Shown here: positions 1-5,113 of the stretch, piece after piece | Position numbering within the stretch: position 1 is the first letter of the stretch | How the letters are laid out: every line of letters begins with the position of its first letter | NCBI GenBank assembly: GCA_036398215.1 | Contig: DASWHK010000268.1 | Coordinates: forward strand, 1 to 5,440 | DNA from: DASWHK01 sp036398215 | GTDB taxonomy: Bacteria > Acidobacteriota > UBA890 | Direction: 5' to 3' | Length of the DNA stretch: 5,440 nt | The notes under the pieces: generated by a model | Told to the model about the DNA's origin: nothing | The model's database searches: none | Seen by the model: only the letters and a program-made list of their open reading frames with translations | Made by a program: the position numbers and the translations under genes

Positions 1-1613
1 ACCGCCGCGCCGGCCGCCAACCGTTCGAGCGGCGTTCCCTCGACGCCGCTGATCTCGGCCGGCTCGCGGAGGACCATGTAGGAGTTGAGCAGATCGGCAT
101 CGTCGCGCAGCAGCCGGGCGGTGAGCGCCTCCGGATCCGGGGCCCGCCAGTAGCGCGCCTCGATGCGGGCGCGGCCGTCGCCGCGCCGCGGGAACTCGAC
201 GAAGTCGCGGGCCAGCACCTGCTGGTTGGGCGGCACCACCACGAAGACCCGCCGCTGGGTGCGGTCCGCAGGCCGGCTCAGCCACTGGGCGCTTACCAGC
301 AGGCCGAGGCCCAGGGGCTCGTCGGTGAGGTTCCTAAGCGTCACCTCGAAGCCCTCGACCCGCTTGCGACCCACCTGCTGCAGGTCGCCCAGCAGATGCA
401 GCTCGCCGATCTCTACCTCCCTGTCGAGCGGAAAAAAGCGCTCGATGCGCGAGGCGTCGCCGAAGCCGTAACGATTGTTGCCGCGGTTGACGTCGGGCAG
501 CAGCCCCTCGGGATCGACCGTCACCGACACCGGCGAGCCGCTGATATCGAGCGCCCACGAGGCGGAACCGGTTCCCGGCGCCACGGCGACTTCCAGCCGC
601 TCGCCGCTGGCGAGGCGGACCTCGACACGGGAGCCGATCGGGACGTCGCCGGACCGCGTCACCGTGCCGCGGATGCGCGCCCCTTGCCCCTCGACGCTGA
701 CGCCGGACAGCCCCACGTCGATGGCGGCGCCCGGCTGCATCCAGGCGCCCAGCAAGGCCTCCGGATCCGGGGAGACGCCGGTCGCCAGGCTGCCGGCAAC
801 GAGCTGTCCGAAATCGACGGCGCCTACCGCGCCGGCCGCCCGTCCCAACAGCGCGCGGACCGGCTCCGCGCCGTACTGCGCCTCCAGCAGCCGGAACGTC
901 GCGTACGCCTTGCCGCGAGCGGCCTCGTCAACGCCGGCCGCCGCGCCGCCGAGCACCACCGGGGTGCGAGCCCGCACCGCGCGCGTGTACGCCAGCTCGA
1001 AGTTGTAGAGCACCGGCGTGGCGGAACGCTCGCGCCGGGCCAGCAGGTCGGTCATGTACAGCGCCGCGCCGTCGATCCACCAGGCTCGCGGTTCGTGGGC
1101 CGAGGAGAAGTACAGGCGCGCCACGGCATAGGCGGTCAGCCAGCGGGCGTAGCCCTGGGCGAAGGCGACCCCGTAGTCCTCGGCGAGGATCGCGAAGGGA
1201 TCGTCGAACCCCAGGATCTGCCCGCCGGCCGTAATCTCCGCGGAGAGGGCCGCGTCGGTCCGCGTCGCGGCCAGCGGGTCGGGCGTCCAGCGGAGCGTTC
1301 CGGCCGGCGCCGGCGCGCCGAGGATCTCCGCGAATGCGGCGGCGGCCGCGTCGGCGTAGGTGGCCAGCCGCAGGGTCCACTGGTCGCGGCCGACCGGGGC
1401 GATCAGCCGCACCGGTGCGGCCGTCAGCACCACGGTCTGTTCGGTCGCCTGCGGCGCCTGGTCAGCCTGGGCGGCGGCCGCGTTCGGCGCGGCGGTCGCC
1501 GGGCCCGCCGCCGGTGGGCCGCCCGCCACCGTCACGGCGGCGAGCAGAGCCAGGGCGAGGGCGCGCCTGCGGCGCCGGCCGACCCAGGGGTGGGATTCGC
1601 GAGAAGCTCGCAT
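1..1613 (-). CDS. Secreted M1-like (gluzincin fold) protein with a degenerate zinc site, C-terminus cut off
   Basis: The minus-strand frame is open without a stop from an ATG at 1613 to the window edge, giving 537 residues with strongly GC-biased third positions. Residues 1-42 look like an export signal: an Arg-rich n-region (RRRRR at 13-17), a hydrophobic Ala/Leu core (18-30), then an Ala/Pro-rich linker. Residues about 80-290 resemble the catalytic helical part of M1 aminopeptidases: WWIDGAALYMTDLL (178-191) sits where M1 enzymes have WLNEGFAxY, and GKAYATFRLLEAQYG (234-248) resembles their KGA-V helix. Residues 291-380 resemble the M1 beta domain, ending in VDPEGLLPDVNRGNN. Counting back from D181 by the canonical HExxH-x18-E spacing lands on WLTAY (158-162), so all four key residues are changed and peptidase activity is unlikely. 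Residues about 400-537 are an extra beta-rich region I do not recognise. No Shine-Dalgarno precedes the start. The family call is by eye from motifs, and the role is unknown. Confidence 0.85.
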   Translation of the reverse strand, partial: MRASRESHPWVGRRRRRALALALLAAVTVAGGPPAAGPATAAPNAAAAQADQAPQATEQTVVLTAAPVRLIAPVGRDQWTLRLATYADAAAAAFAEILGAPAPAGTLRWTPDPLAATRTDAALSAEITAGGQILGFDDPFAILAEDYGVAFAQGYARWLTAYAVARLYFSSAHEPRAWWIDGAALYMTDLLARRERSATPVLYNFELAYTRAVRARTPVVLGGAAAGVDEAARGKAYATFRLLEAQYGAEPVRALLGRAAGAVGAVDFGQLVAGSLATGVSPDPEALLGAWMQPGAAIDVGLSGVSVEGQGARIRGTVTRSGDVPIGSRVEVRLASGERLEVAVAPGTGSASWALDISGSPVSVTVDPEGLLPDVNRGNNRYGFGDASRIERFFPLDREVEIGELHLLGDLQQVGRKRVEGFEVTLRNLTDEPLGLGLLVSAQWLSRPADRTQRRVFVVVPPNQQVLARDFVEFPRRGDGRARIEARYWRAPDPEALTARLLRDDADLLNSYMVLREPAEISGVEGTPLERLAAGAA

Positions 1614-1620
1614 ATGGGCG

Positions 1621-1629
1621 AGTATAACA
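1621..1629 (-). promoter_or_regulatory. Extended -10 promoter (TGTTATACT) for the M1-like gene
   Basis: Read on the minus strand this is TG-T-TATACT, an extended -10 element with five of six bases of the TATAAT box. It lies in the only AT-rich stretch of the divergent intergenic region. Only 7 bases (CGCCCAT) separate the box from the ATG at 1613. The expected transcription start therefore falls at or within a few bases of the start codon, which predicts a leaderless mRNA. No good -35 is seen at the usual distance (GCCGGG), which an extended -10 can tolerate. Confidence 0.55.
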
Positions 1630-1630
1630 G

Positions 1631-1636
1631 GATACT
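1631..1636 (+). promoter_or_regulatory. Possible -10 box (GATACT) for fixC
   Basis: GATACT faces fixC and matches four of six bases of the -10 consensus. It forms an inverted repeat with the minus-strand box (AGTAT, six bases, ATACT; 1621-1636). An overlapping alternative is TATAAC at 1623-1628. Either would give a fixC leader of roughly 55-65 bases. No convincing -35 is visible, so this is a candidate only. Confidence 0.3.
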
Positions 1637-1652
1637 GTGGCGTCCCGGCGGG

Positions 1653-1673
1653 CCCGCGGGGCGCCGCCGCGGG
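1653..1673 (+). other. GC-rich hairpin in the fixC leader
   Basis: CCCGCGG (1653-1659) can pair perfectly with CCGCGGG (1667-1673) around a 7-base loop, 25 bases before the fixC ATG. The pairing is all G-C. It would be in the 5' leader of the fixC mRNA. Such stems also arise by chance in sequence this GC-rich, so a regulatory role is inference only. Confidence 0.3.
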
Positions 1674-1698
1674 GCTGACACCGTCTCGAGAATCACCC

Positions 1699-3003
1699 AT
1701 GAGCAGCGAACGCTTCGAGGTCGTCGTCGTCGGCGCCGGGCTGTCCGGGACCGCTGCGGCGCTGACCTTGGCCCGCGCCGGGGTCGAGGTCCTGGTCATC
1801 GAGCGGGGCGACTTTCCGGGCGCCAAGAACCTCTTCGGCGGCATCCTCTACAGCGGCGTGCTCGCCGAGCTGGTCCCCGAGTTCTGGAAGCATGCCCCGG
1901 TCGAGCGACACATCGTCAACCGCCGCTGGGTGGCGCTCGACGACGACACCCAGGTCGCCCTCGACCTCAAGAGCGCCCGTTTCGACCGGCCCCCCTTCAA
2001 CAACACCTTCACCGCGCTGCGCTCGAAGTTCGACCGCTGGTTTGCCGAGCAGGCCGAGGAAGCGGGCGCCTTCATCATCAACGAGACCACTGTCGAGGAG
2101 CTGTTGATGGACGGCGGCCGGGTCGTCGGCGTCCGCACCGGTCGCGACGACGGCGACGTCCTCGCCGATTGCGTCATCCTCGCGGAGGGCGCCAACGCGC
2201 TGATCGCCGAGGCGGCCGCGCTGCGCAAGCCGATGGACCCTACCAACCGCGTGAACGCCGTGAAGGAGGTGCTGGCGCTGCCCCCCGAGATCATCGAGGA
2301 TCGCTTCCACGTCGAGGGCGATCAGGGCGTGGCGATCGAGTACTTCGGCGGCGCCGTGAAGGGAATGATCGGCTCGGCCTTCATCTATACCAACCGCGAC
2401 AGCATCTCGGTCGGCGTCGGCTGCTTGATCGAGGACTACCTCGCCACCCGGACGGCGCCCTACGAGCTGCTCGACCACTTCAAGGCGCACCCGGCGGTGG
2501 CGCCGCTGCTGCGCGGCGGCGAGACCGTCGAGTACGCCACCAAGATGATCCCCGAGGACTCGTACGACGACCTCGGCGACCTCTACGCCGACGGGGTCAT
2601 GCTGGTGGGCGACTGCGCCGGACTCGTCAACCCGTCGATCCACCACGAGGGAACGAACCTGGCGATGGCCTCGGGGGTGTTCGCCGCCGAGGCGTTCCTC
2701 GAGGCCCGCGACAAGGGCGACTTCTCGCGCGCTTCGCTGGCCGCCTACCGCCGCCGCCTCGACGCCTCCTGGGTGATGAACGACCTCGCCCATTACCGGG
2801 ACGCCGTCCACTTCCTGCGCACCAACCGAGAGATGGTCGACGACTACCCGCGGCTCGCCATCAGCGTGCTGCGCGATTACTTCACGGTCGATGAGACGCC
2901 GAAGGCGGAGGTCCGCCGGCGAATCGTGCGGAAGGTACGCGACGAAGTAAACTTCTTGAGATTGGCGCGCCAGATGTGGCGCGCCCGCAAGACCCTCGTG
3001 TAG
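1699..3003 (+). CDS. fixC: FixC: FAD-dependent electron-transfer flavoprotein:quinone oxidoreductase subunit
   Basis: This encodes 434 residues, the usual FixC length. FixC/ETF-QO proteins accept electrons from electron-transfer flavoprotein and, with the iron-sulfur partner FixX, reduce membrane quinone. The N-terminus has the FAD dinucleotide-binding fold: VGAGLSG with GxGxxG at 12-17 and the strand-ending acidic residue E35 in VLVIERG. PGAKNLFGG (40-48) and the distal FAD motif LVGDCAG (about 302-308) followed by NPSIHHEGTNLAMASG are typical of the FixC family. No transmembrane helix is evident, so membrane association would be peripheral. The frame is open for 113 codons further upstream, but the ATG at 1699 is the one directly before the first beta strand and is chosen on that basis. 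The Shine-Dalgarno is weak (GAG about 9 bases upstream). Downstream is fixX on the same strand after 202 bp; fixA and fixB are not in the window. Family is confident; physiological role (beta-oxidation, amine oxidation or bifurcation) is open. Confidence 0.95.
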   Translation: MSSERFEVVVVGAGLSGTAAALTLARAGVEVLVIERGDFPGAKNLFGGILYSGVLAELVPEFWKHAPVERHIVNRRWVALDDDTQVALDLKSARFDRPPFNNTFTALRSKFDRWFAEQAEEAGAFIINETTVEELLMDGGRVVGVRTGRDDGDVLADCVILAEGANALIAEAAALRKPMDPTNRVNAVKEVLALPPEIIEDRFHVEGDQGVAIEYFGGAVKGMIGSAFIYTNRDSISVGVGCLIEDYLATRTAPYELLDHFKAHPAVAPLLRGGETVEYATKMIPEDSYDDLGDLYADGVMLVGDCAGLVNPSIHHEGTNLAMASGVFAAEAFLEARDKGDFSRASLAAYRRRLDASWVMNDLAHYRDAVHFLRTNREMVDDYPRLAISVLRDYFTVDETPKAEVRRRIVRKVRDEVNFLRLARQMWRARKTLV

Positions 3004-3005
3004 GG

Positions 3006-3045
3006 TCGCGCTTTTCGTCGCCGCGAGGGGCGATGAGAAGCGCGG
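3006..3045 (+). other. Strong intercistronic hairpin directly after the fixC stop
   Basis: The 15 bases at 3008-3022 pair along their whole length with 3029-3043 around a 6-base loop (GCGAGG), with only two G-U wobbles. C3007-G3044 and a U3006-G3045 wobble extend the stem to 17 pairs. It begins two bases after the fixC TAG. There is no run of T after it, so it is not a canonical intrinsic terminator. It could protect the fixC 3' end, mark a processing site, or partly terminate before fixX. The pairing is directly visible; the function is inferred. Confidence 0.6.
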
Positions 3046-3079
3046 ATGGGAATCAGGCCGAGCCGGGAAGCGAGATGCC

Positions 3080-3149
3080 GCCCAACGGTCTCCCGTGAAA
3101 AGCGCGCATGTGCAACGCCAGCCCACCCAACGGACGCGTTGCGTTAGGA
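3080..3149 (+). repeat. Repeat-rich segment in the fixC-fixX gap with weak integron attC-like ends
   Basis: CCCAACGG occurs twice (3081-3088 and 3126-3133). GCAACGC (3112-3118) is an exact inverted repeat of GCGTTGC (3136-3142) with a 17-base loop, and CAACG at 3128-3132 can compete for the same arm. The segment is bounded by GCCCAAC (3080-3086, fits RYYYAAC) and GTTAGGA (3143-3149, six of seven bases of GTTRRRY), 70 bp in all, within the attC size range. The two ends pair imperfectly and the inner arms match only over CCGT/ACGG, so the attC reading is weak. Confidence 0.25.
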
Positions 3150-3193
3150 GCTTCTTCCCGGGGCTGGCGCCGGCAGGCCGTGGGCGGAGCGGC

Positions 3194-3200
3194 AAGGAGG
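3194..3200 (+). promoter_or_regulatory. Ribosome binding site that fixes the fixX start
   Basis: AAGGAGG lies five bases before GTG at 3206. It is the strongest Shine-Dalgarno in the window and selects this GTG over an in-frame ATG at 3095, which has no such site and would add 37 residues unlike FixX. Confidence 0.85.
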
Positions 3201-3205
3201 AAAAC

Positions 3206-3517
3206 GTGGCGATCGACGTCAAGGAGTACCTGCGGCCGCACGTCAGCTTGACGATGGCGGAGCGGCTCGACCTGGTCCGCCGCCGCTTCGCCGACGAAAG
3301 CCACATCGAGGTCGACCAGGAGGCTTTCCGCAACGATCCCGATCGCGCGGTGCTGTTCGTTTGCCCCGCCCAGGTCTTCAAGCTCAACGAGGAGGCGGGG
3401 ACCTGCATCGTCAACTTCGAGGACTGCCTCGAGTGCGGCACCTGCCAGGTCGCCCGCCGCTACACCTCCTGGCGCAACCCGCAGGGCGGCTTCGGCGTCA
3501 CCTACCGGTACGGCTGA
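3206..3517 (+). CDS. fixX: FixX: ferredoxin-like iron-sulfur subunit of ETF:quinone oxidoreductase
   Basis: This encodes 103 residues from a GTG start, close to the usual FixX length of just under 100. FixX carries the 4Fe-4S cluster that passes electrons from FixC flavin to quinone. It corresponds to the C-terminal domain of single-chain ETF-QO. The cluster ligands are visible in the family arrangement: C53 in CPAQVF, then C74, C77 and C80 in CLECGTC. C67 is an extra cysteine. The C-terminal signature follows: SWRNPQGGFGVTYRYG, matching the W-x-x-P-x-GG-x-GV-x-Y end typical of FixX. The protein has no signal peptide or membrane segment, so it is expected in the cytoplasm bound to FixC at the membrane face. 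It is separated from fixC by 202 bp, longer than the close spacing normally seen between fixC and fixX, and has its own strong ribosome binding site. Independent expression is possible, though no promoter is clear. It converges with the TusA-like gene. Confidence 0.95.
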   Translation: MAIDVKEYLRPHVSLTMAERLDLVRRRFADESHIEVDQEAFRNDPDRAVLFVCPAQVFKLNEEAGTCIVNFEDCLECGTCQVARRYTSWRNPQGGFGVTYRYG

Positions 3518-3519
3518 CG

Positions 3520-3556
3520 GTCGCAGCACAGGTCGACTCGTCGACGCGGGCGCGAC
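3520..3556 (+). repeat. 37-bp direct repeat, copy 1
   Basis: This unit begins GTCGCAGCACA and matches the unit at 3593-3629 at 34 of 37 positions (differences at positions 12, 25 and 35). It contains an internal inverted repeat, GTCGAC-TC-GTCGAC (3532-3545), and is itself bracketed by GTCGC (3520-3524) and GCGAC (3552-3556), which are complementary. It starts three bases after the fixX stop in a convergent intergenic region. It could be a REP-like element or a two-repeat CRISPR relic; see findings. Confidence 0.75.
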
Positions 3557-3592
3557 ACTCGAACCTCATGGGATGTTCGTCCTCGCCTCTAC

Positions 3593-3629
3593 GTCGCAGC
3601 ACACGTCGACTCGTCGGCGCGGGCGCAAC
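3593..3629 (+). repeat. 37-bp direct repeat, copy 2
   Basis: This is the second copy, 36 bp after the first, giving a period of 73 bp. The inner dyad is slightly degraded (GTCGAC-TC-GTCGGC, 3605-3618) and the outer pair is broken (GTCGC against GCAAC). The 36 bp between the copies (3557-3592) and the sequence after copy 2 do not resemble each other, so this is not a simple tandem duplication of a longer unit. Confidence 0.75.
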
Positions 3630-3725
3630 CGTGCACGCGACAGGCCTGCGGCGGCGCGGAGATCATCACCAGCGCATGCGCACGGCGTTGACCCGTTGAA
3701 AGGTCGGGCGGCCCCGCGGGCGTGT
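3630..3725. other. Rest of the convergent intergenic region, no gene seen
   Basis: This is the 3' flank of the TusA-like gene (minus) and lies beyond the fixX repeats. It holds a perfect 10-bp palindrome, GCGCATGCGC (3672-3681), the 8-bp palindrome CAGGCCTG (3641-3648), and a short CGTTGA direct repeat. No stem followed by a T-run is visible on either strand, so terminators for the two converging genes are not of the canonical intrinsic type. Confidence 0.5.
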
Positions 3726-4073
3726 TCAGGCGCGGCGGACGAAGACGCGATAGGCCTCCTCGCCCTTGAGCAGGCCGAGGAACTCGTTGCCGGTGCTCAG
3801 GCACCAGGCGGGGATGTCGACCTCGACGCCGGCGTCGTCGGCGAGCAGGAGGAGGACCTCTCCCGGCCGCAGCGATCGGATGCGGTTCTGGGTGCGGATG
3901 ACCGGCTCGGGACAGAACGTCCGCAGCGCGTCGACCACGAGGTCGGGCTCGATGCCGGCCAGCGCGTCGCCGTCGAGAGTGCCGTGGGTCTGGCGCCGCA
4001 GCTCGGGGTCGTCGCGGCGGCGCGCCTCCGGATCATCGCGGCGCTGCGGGGGAGCCGCGAGCCGGCCGCTCAA
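3726..4073 (-). CDS. TusA-family sulfur carrier protein with an Arg/Asp-rich N-terminal extension
   Basis: This encodes 115 residues. Residues about 41-115 are a TusA/SirA-like domain: DLVVDALRTFCPEPVI carries the family CPxP motif (C54-P57), whose cysteine bears persulfide sulfur in TusA proteins, followed by a helix (TQNRIRSL), RPGEVLLLLADD, and a C-terminal strand ending AYRVFVRR. TusA is typically about 75-85 residues; the extra 40 N-terminal residues are charged and include an 8-residue tandem duplication (RRDDPEAR/RRDDPELR, residues 11-26). The start is TTG at 4073, sharing bases with the TGA of the upstream PP-loop gene (TTGA overlap). It is supported by GAGGAG eight bases upstream. 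C91 is a second cysteine seen in some paralogues. The arrangement implies translational coupling and that this protein donates sulfur to the PP-loop protein (inference). A redox or regulatory role, as for other TusA paralogues, is the alternative. Confidence 0.88.
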   Translation of the reverse strand: MSGRLAAPPQRRDDPEARRRDDPELRRQTHGTLDGDALAGIEPDLVVDALRTFCPEPVIRTQNRIRSLRPGEVLLLLADDAGVEVDIPAWCLSTGNEFLGLLKGEEAYRVFVRRA

Positions 4074-5113
4074 ATGCGCATCTCCTCGAGGTCGGAGTCG
4101 TCGCGGAACGGCGCCACCGTCAGCTGCCCTTCTTGCCCGTCGACCCGCCAGCGCACCGGGACCGCCGCCTCGTCGCGGCCGTCGCTGTAGCGCGCCGTGA
4201 TCCGGCAGGCGGTCTCCAGCTCCTCGGCCGAAGGACTGCCCTCGACCAGCGTCAACGGCGACGGGAACGCATCCACCCAGACCTCGGCGCGGCCGTCGCA
4301 GAAGCGCTGCAGGTAGGCGTTCTCGCCCTCATCGCGGCCGACCACCACCTTGACCGCGCCGCTGAGCCGGAAGTGCCGCCCGACCTTCAGCAGCATCATG
4401 TCGTCGGGGCTGACGTCGGTGCCGTTGTGGGCGAGGAAGTCCCGCAGCTTGCGGGCGTAGTTCTCGTCGGGCAAGAAGCAGCAACCGCCGGCCGGCTGCG
4501 GATAGTCGACGATCCCGAGCTCGGCGGCGAGCTCCATCTGTCGCTTGCGCGAGCGGCCCGAGATGTCGTAGAGGCGCTCGCGGTCCACCCAGCCGCGCTC
4601 CTCGGGAATCGACGCCGGCAGCAGCTTCGCCGACAGCGGCCGCAGCAGCAGGCGGCCGAGGCCGGACTCCTCGGCGATGTCGTTGAGCGGCGGTCGCCGC
4701 TGGCTCATCGGCCGCTGGCCCAGGACCTCGCCGGTGAACACGAAATGGTAGTCGCGCTCCTCCAGGATCCGCTTGGTCTTCTGGAGCATGAAGATGCGAC
4801 AGTCGATGCACGGGTTCATTCCCGAGCCGTACCCGTACTTGGGGTTCAGGACGACCTCGGGGAGGTACTGGTCCTTGATATCGATGATCTCGATCGGAAC
4901 GCTGAGGTCGGCCCCGGCACGCAGCGCCTCGTTACGATAGGGCTTTTCGGGGTTGCTGCGGTTGCCGAGGATCCGGTGGCGATCGGCGAGGCAAAAACCC
5001 GTCGAAAAGTGCAGCCCGAGCACCTCGATTCCCTGCTCCTGCATGACGCGCGCAGCGAGGGTGGAATCGAGACCGCCGGAGAGGAGCCCGAGGGCGCGAA
5101 TTCGTCCAGTCAT
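4070..5113 (-). CDS. PP-loop ATPase, ThiI/MnmA-related RNA thiouridylase-like protein with an NFACT-R-like C-terminal segment
   Basis: This encodes 347 residues. The N-terminus has the PP-loop ATP-pyrophosphatase motif SGGLDS (12-17) used by ThiI, MnmA and related enzymes to adenylate a tRNA base before sulfur insertion. HFSTGFC (35-41), the CxxC pair NPCIDC (C102, C105), FTGEVLGQRPMSQ (126-138) and the cysteine pair in PAGGCCFL (C211, C212) fit this class; C41, C102/C105 and C211/C212 are candidate catalytic or metal/persulfide residues. Residues about 245-270 (GRHFRLSG, then KVVVGRDEGENAYL) resemble the RNA-binding NFACT-R domain (VGR-x3-N core), followed by about 75 residues I cannot assign. 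No THUMP domain precedes the PP-loop and no rhodanese domain is present, unlike E. coli ThiI. The next gene encodes a TusA-like sulfur carrier, so sulfur is probably delivered by it. The ATG at 5113 immediately precedes the first beta strand; the Shine-Dalgarno (AAAGA) is weak. Substrate RNA and position are unknown; 4-thiouridine-type tRNA thiolation is the leading guess. Confidence 0.88.
   Translation of the reverse strand: MTGRIRALGLLSGGLDSTLAARVMQEQGIEVLGLHFSTGFCLADRHRILGNRSNPEKPYRNEALRAGADLSVPIEIIDIKDQYLPEVVLNPKYGYGSGMNPCIDCRIFMLQKTKRILEERDYHFVFTGEVLGQRPMSQRRPPLNDIAEESGLGRLLLRPLSAKLLPASIPEERGWVDRERLYDISGRSRKRQMELAAELGIVDYPQPAGGCCFLPDENYARKLRDFLAHNGTDVSPDDMMLLKVGRHFRLSGAVKVVVGRDEGENAYLQRFCDGRAEVWVDAFPSPLTLVEGSPSAEELETACRITARYSDGRDEAAVPVRWRVDGQEGQLTVAPFRDDSDLEEMRI
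4082..4087 (-). promoter_or_regulatory. Ribosome binding site inside the PP-loop gene for the TusA-like gene
   Basis: Read on the minus strand this is GAGGAG, eight bases before the TTG start at 4073, and lies within the last codons of the upstream gene (Glu-Glu). With the TTGA stop/start overlap it supports the TTG start and coupled translation. Confidence 0.65.

Noticed and set aside
1360..1698. An upstream extension of fixC from an in-frame ATG at 1360
   Set aside because: It would overlap the divergent M1-like gene and add 113 low-complexity residues before the FAD-binding strand; the ATG at 1699 gives the family length.
396..2894. An 832-codon plus-strand open frame
   Set aside because: It runs antisense to the M1-like gene and then out of frame through fixC, has an Arg/Gly/Ala-rich composition with no domain, and both overlapped genes have clear family motifs. 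It is a high-GC shadow.
3006..3045. A canonical intrinsic terminator after fixC
   Set aside because: The stem is strong but is followed by CGGATGGG rather than a T-run, and fixX follows on the same strand.
3095..3205. An N-terminal extension of fixX from the ATG at 3095
   Set aside because: No ribosome site, composition unlike FixX, and a near-perfect AAGGAGG precedes the GTG at 3206, which gives a normal FixX length.
1693..3441. A 582-codon minus-strand open frame antisense to fixC and fixX
   Set aside because: No recognisable motif, and it covers two confidently identified genes. Long antisense frames are expected at this GC content.
3520..3629. A confident CRISPR array call
   Set aside because: Only two repeats, three mismatches between them, no cas gene in the window, and the internal palindromes also fit a REP-like element.
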